Origin: F-183 sp964627455
GTDB taxonomy: Bacteria; Acidobacteriota; Terriglobia; Bryobacterales; Bryobacteraceae
Assembly: GCA_964627455.1 (NCBI GenBank)
Contig: CAZVKC010000005.1
Coordinates: forward strand, 62,001-126,000
Length of the DNA: 64,000 nucleotides
Direction of reading: 5' to 3'
The notes under the pieces are model-generated. The model searched no databases and was not told the origin of the DNA. It was given only the letters and a program-made list of their open reading frames with translations. The position numbers were made by a program, and so were the translations under genes. Shown here piece by piece: positions 63,700 through 64,000 of the stretch (its first letter is position 1; each line of letters starts with the position of its first letter).

Positions 63700-64000
63700 A
63701 TGAAATGTACTGGCATTCACGCGCTTTCCGGAGAACCTGTTGAGGTCCGCTTCGACCAGGTGATCACCGGCGTCGACCCGCTCGTTGACGCCCGTTCCGG
63801 TGGCCCTTACATCGCCCCCGGCTTCATCGACCTGCAGGTCAACGGCTTCGGCGGCGTCGACTACAACATCACCGATACGACACACGAACAGTTCCTGCAC
63901 TCGCTGCGGACCCAGTTCGCGACCGGCGTGACTCGCCTGTATCCGACGCTCATCACCAATTCCGAGCCGGAACTCATCGGATGCCTCCGCAATCTCGCGG
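63700..64000 (+). CDS. nagA: N-acetylglucosamine-6-phosphate deacetylase (3' end outside window)
   Basis: The first 100 codons of an amidohydrolase-superfamily enzyme. The N-terminal beta domain is followed by YIAPGFIDLQVNGFGGVDYN, the NagA signature in which the usual HxH of amidohydrolases is replaced by QxN, and then the start of the barrel (LRTQFATGVTRLYPTLITNS). It would deacetylate GlcNAc-6-phosphate in amino-sugar recycling. The ATG at 63700 has no strong ribosome binding site. The gene runs off the right edge. Confidence 0.88.
   Translation, partial: MKCTGIHALSGEPVEVRFDQVITGVDPLVDARSGGPYIAPGFIDLQVNGFGGVDYNITDTTHEQFLHSLRTQFATGVTRLYPTLITNSEPELIGCLRNLA

Overview
The window is 64 kb of dense, high-GC bacterial chromosome with no tRNA, rRNA, CRISPR array or insertion sequence that I could see. 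The gene content points to an Acidobacterium of the Solibacter/Bryobacter type. It has an 'orphan' MacB-FtsX permease (ADOP) behind its own PadR repressor, three large Oar-like TonB-dependent receptors with a carboxypeptidase-regulatory N-terminal domain, a beta-propeller protein with the C-terminal domain typical of Solibacter paralogues (TIGR03437), secreted peptidases, and a Tat-exported sulfatase. The placement is inferred from these families, not from a marker gene.

Layout. 1-9.4 kb: arginine deiminase (cut by the left edge), a STAS protein coupled to a LolC/E-type permease, a divergent xylose isomerase, DUF2905, the PadR/ADOP pair, an ankyrin protein and an SGNH hydrolase. 9.3-22.3 kb: uvrC, a TPR protein, two large Asp-box beta-propeller proteins, and a CocE/S15 plus S9 peptidase pair. 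22.3-26.3 kb: DUF2721 protein, phosphohexomutase, and an ECF sigma / anti-sigma / secreted protein operon. 26.4-32.3 kb: a tightly coupled operon of histone-deacetylase-like hydrolase, lipoprotein, GT-C membrane protein with a discoidin tail, BadF-type sugar kinase and M20 peptidase. 32.3-38.6 kb: a minus-strand surface-glycan operon (methyltransferase with coiled coil, folP, three GT2 and one GT4 glycosyltransferases). 38.6-46.2 kb: an unusual NRAMP-like transporter with a Cys-cluster protein, an E1-like ThiF/MoeB enzyme, and a BamA-like protein coupled to a sulfatase. 46.2-54.7 kb: a c-di-AMP (ydaO) riboswitch ahead of a KimA-like APC permease and a TonB receptor, and divergently a small His/Cys protein with another TonB receptor. 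54.7-64 kb: PLP decarboxylase, a small protein, a third TonB receptor, aminotransferase, M48 protease, ilvE, a structured 322-bp intergenic region and the start of nagA.

Two architectural habits run through the window. First, thirteen genes, nearly all first in their transcription unit, have a TANNNT -10-like hexamer ending 6-10 nt before the start codon, the layout expected for leaderless or very short-leader mRNAs. Second, all ten convergent gene pairs overlap or touch (gap 6 bp or less), leaving no room for an intergenic terminator. The most informative regulatory element is the ydaO riboswitch at about 51767-51905 on the minus strand, which ties K+/osmotic control by c-di-AMP to the permease and possibly to the outer-membrane receptor behind it.
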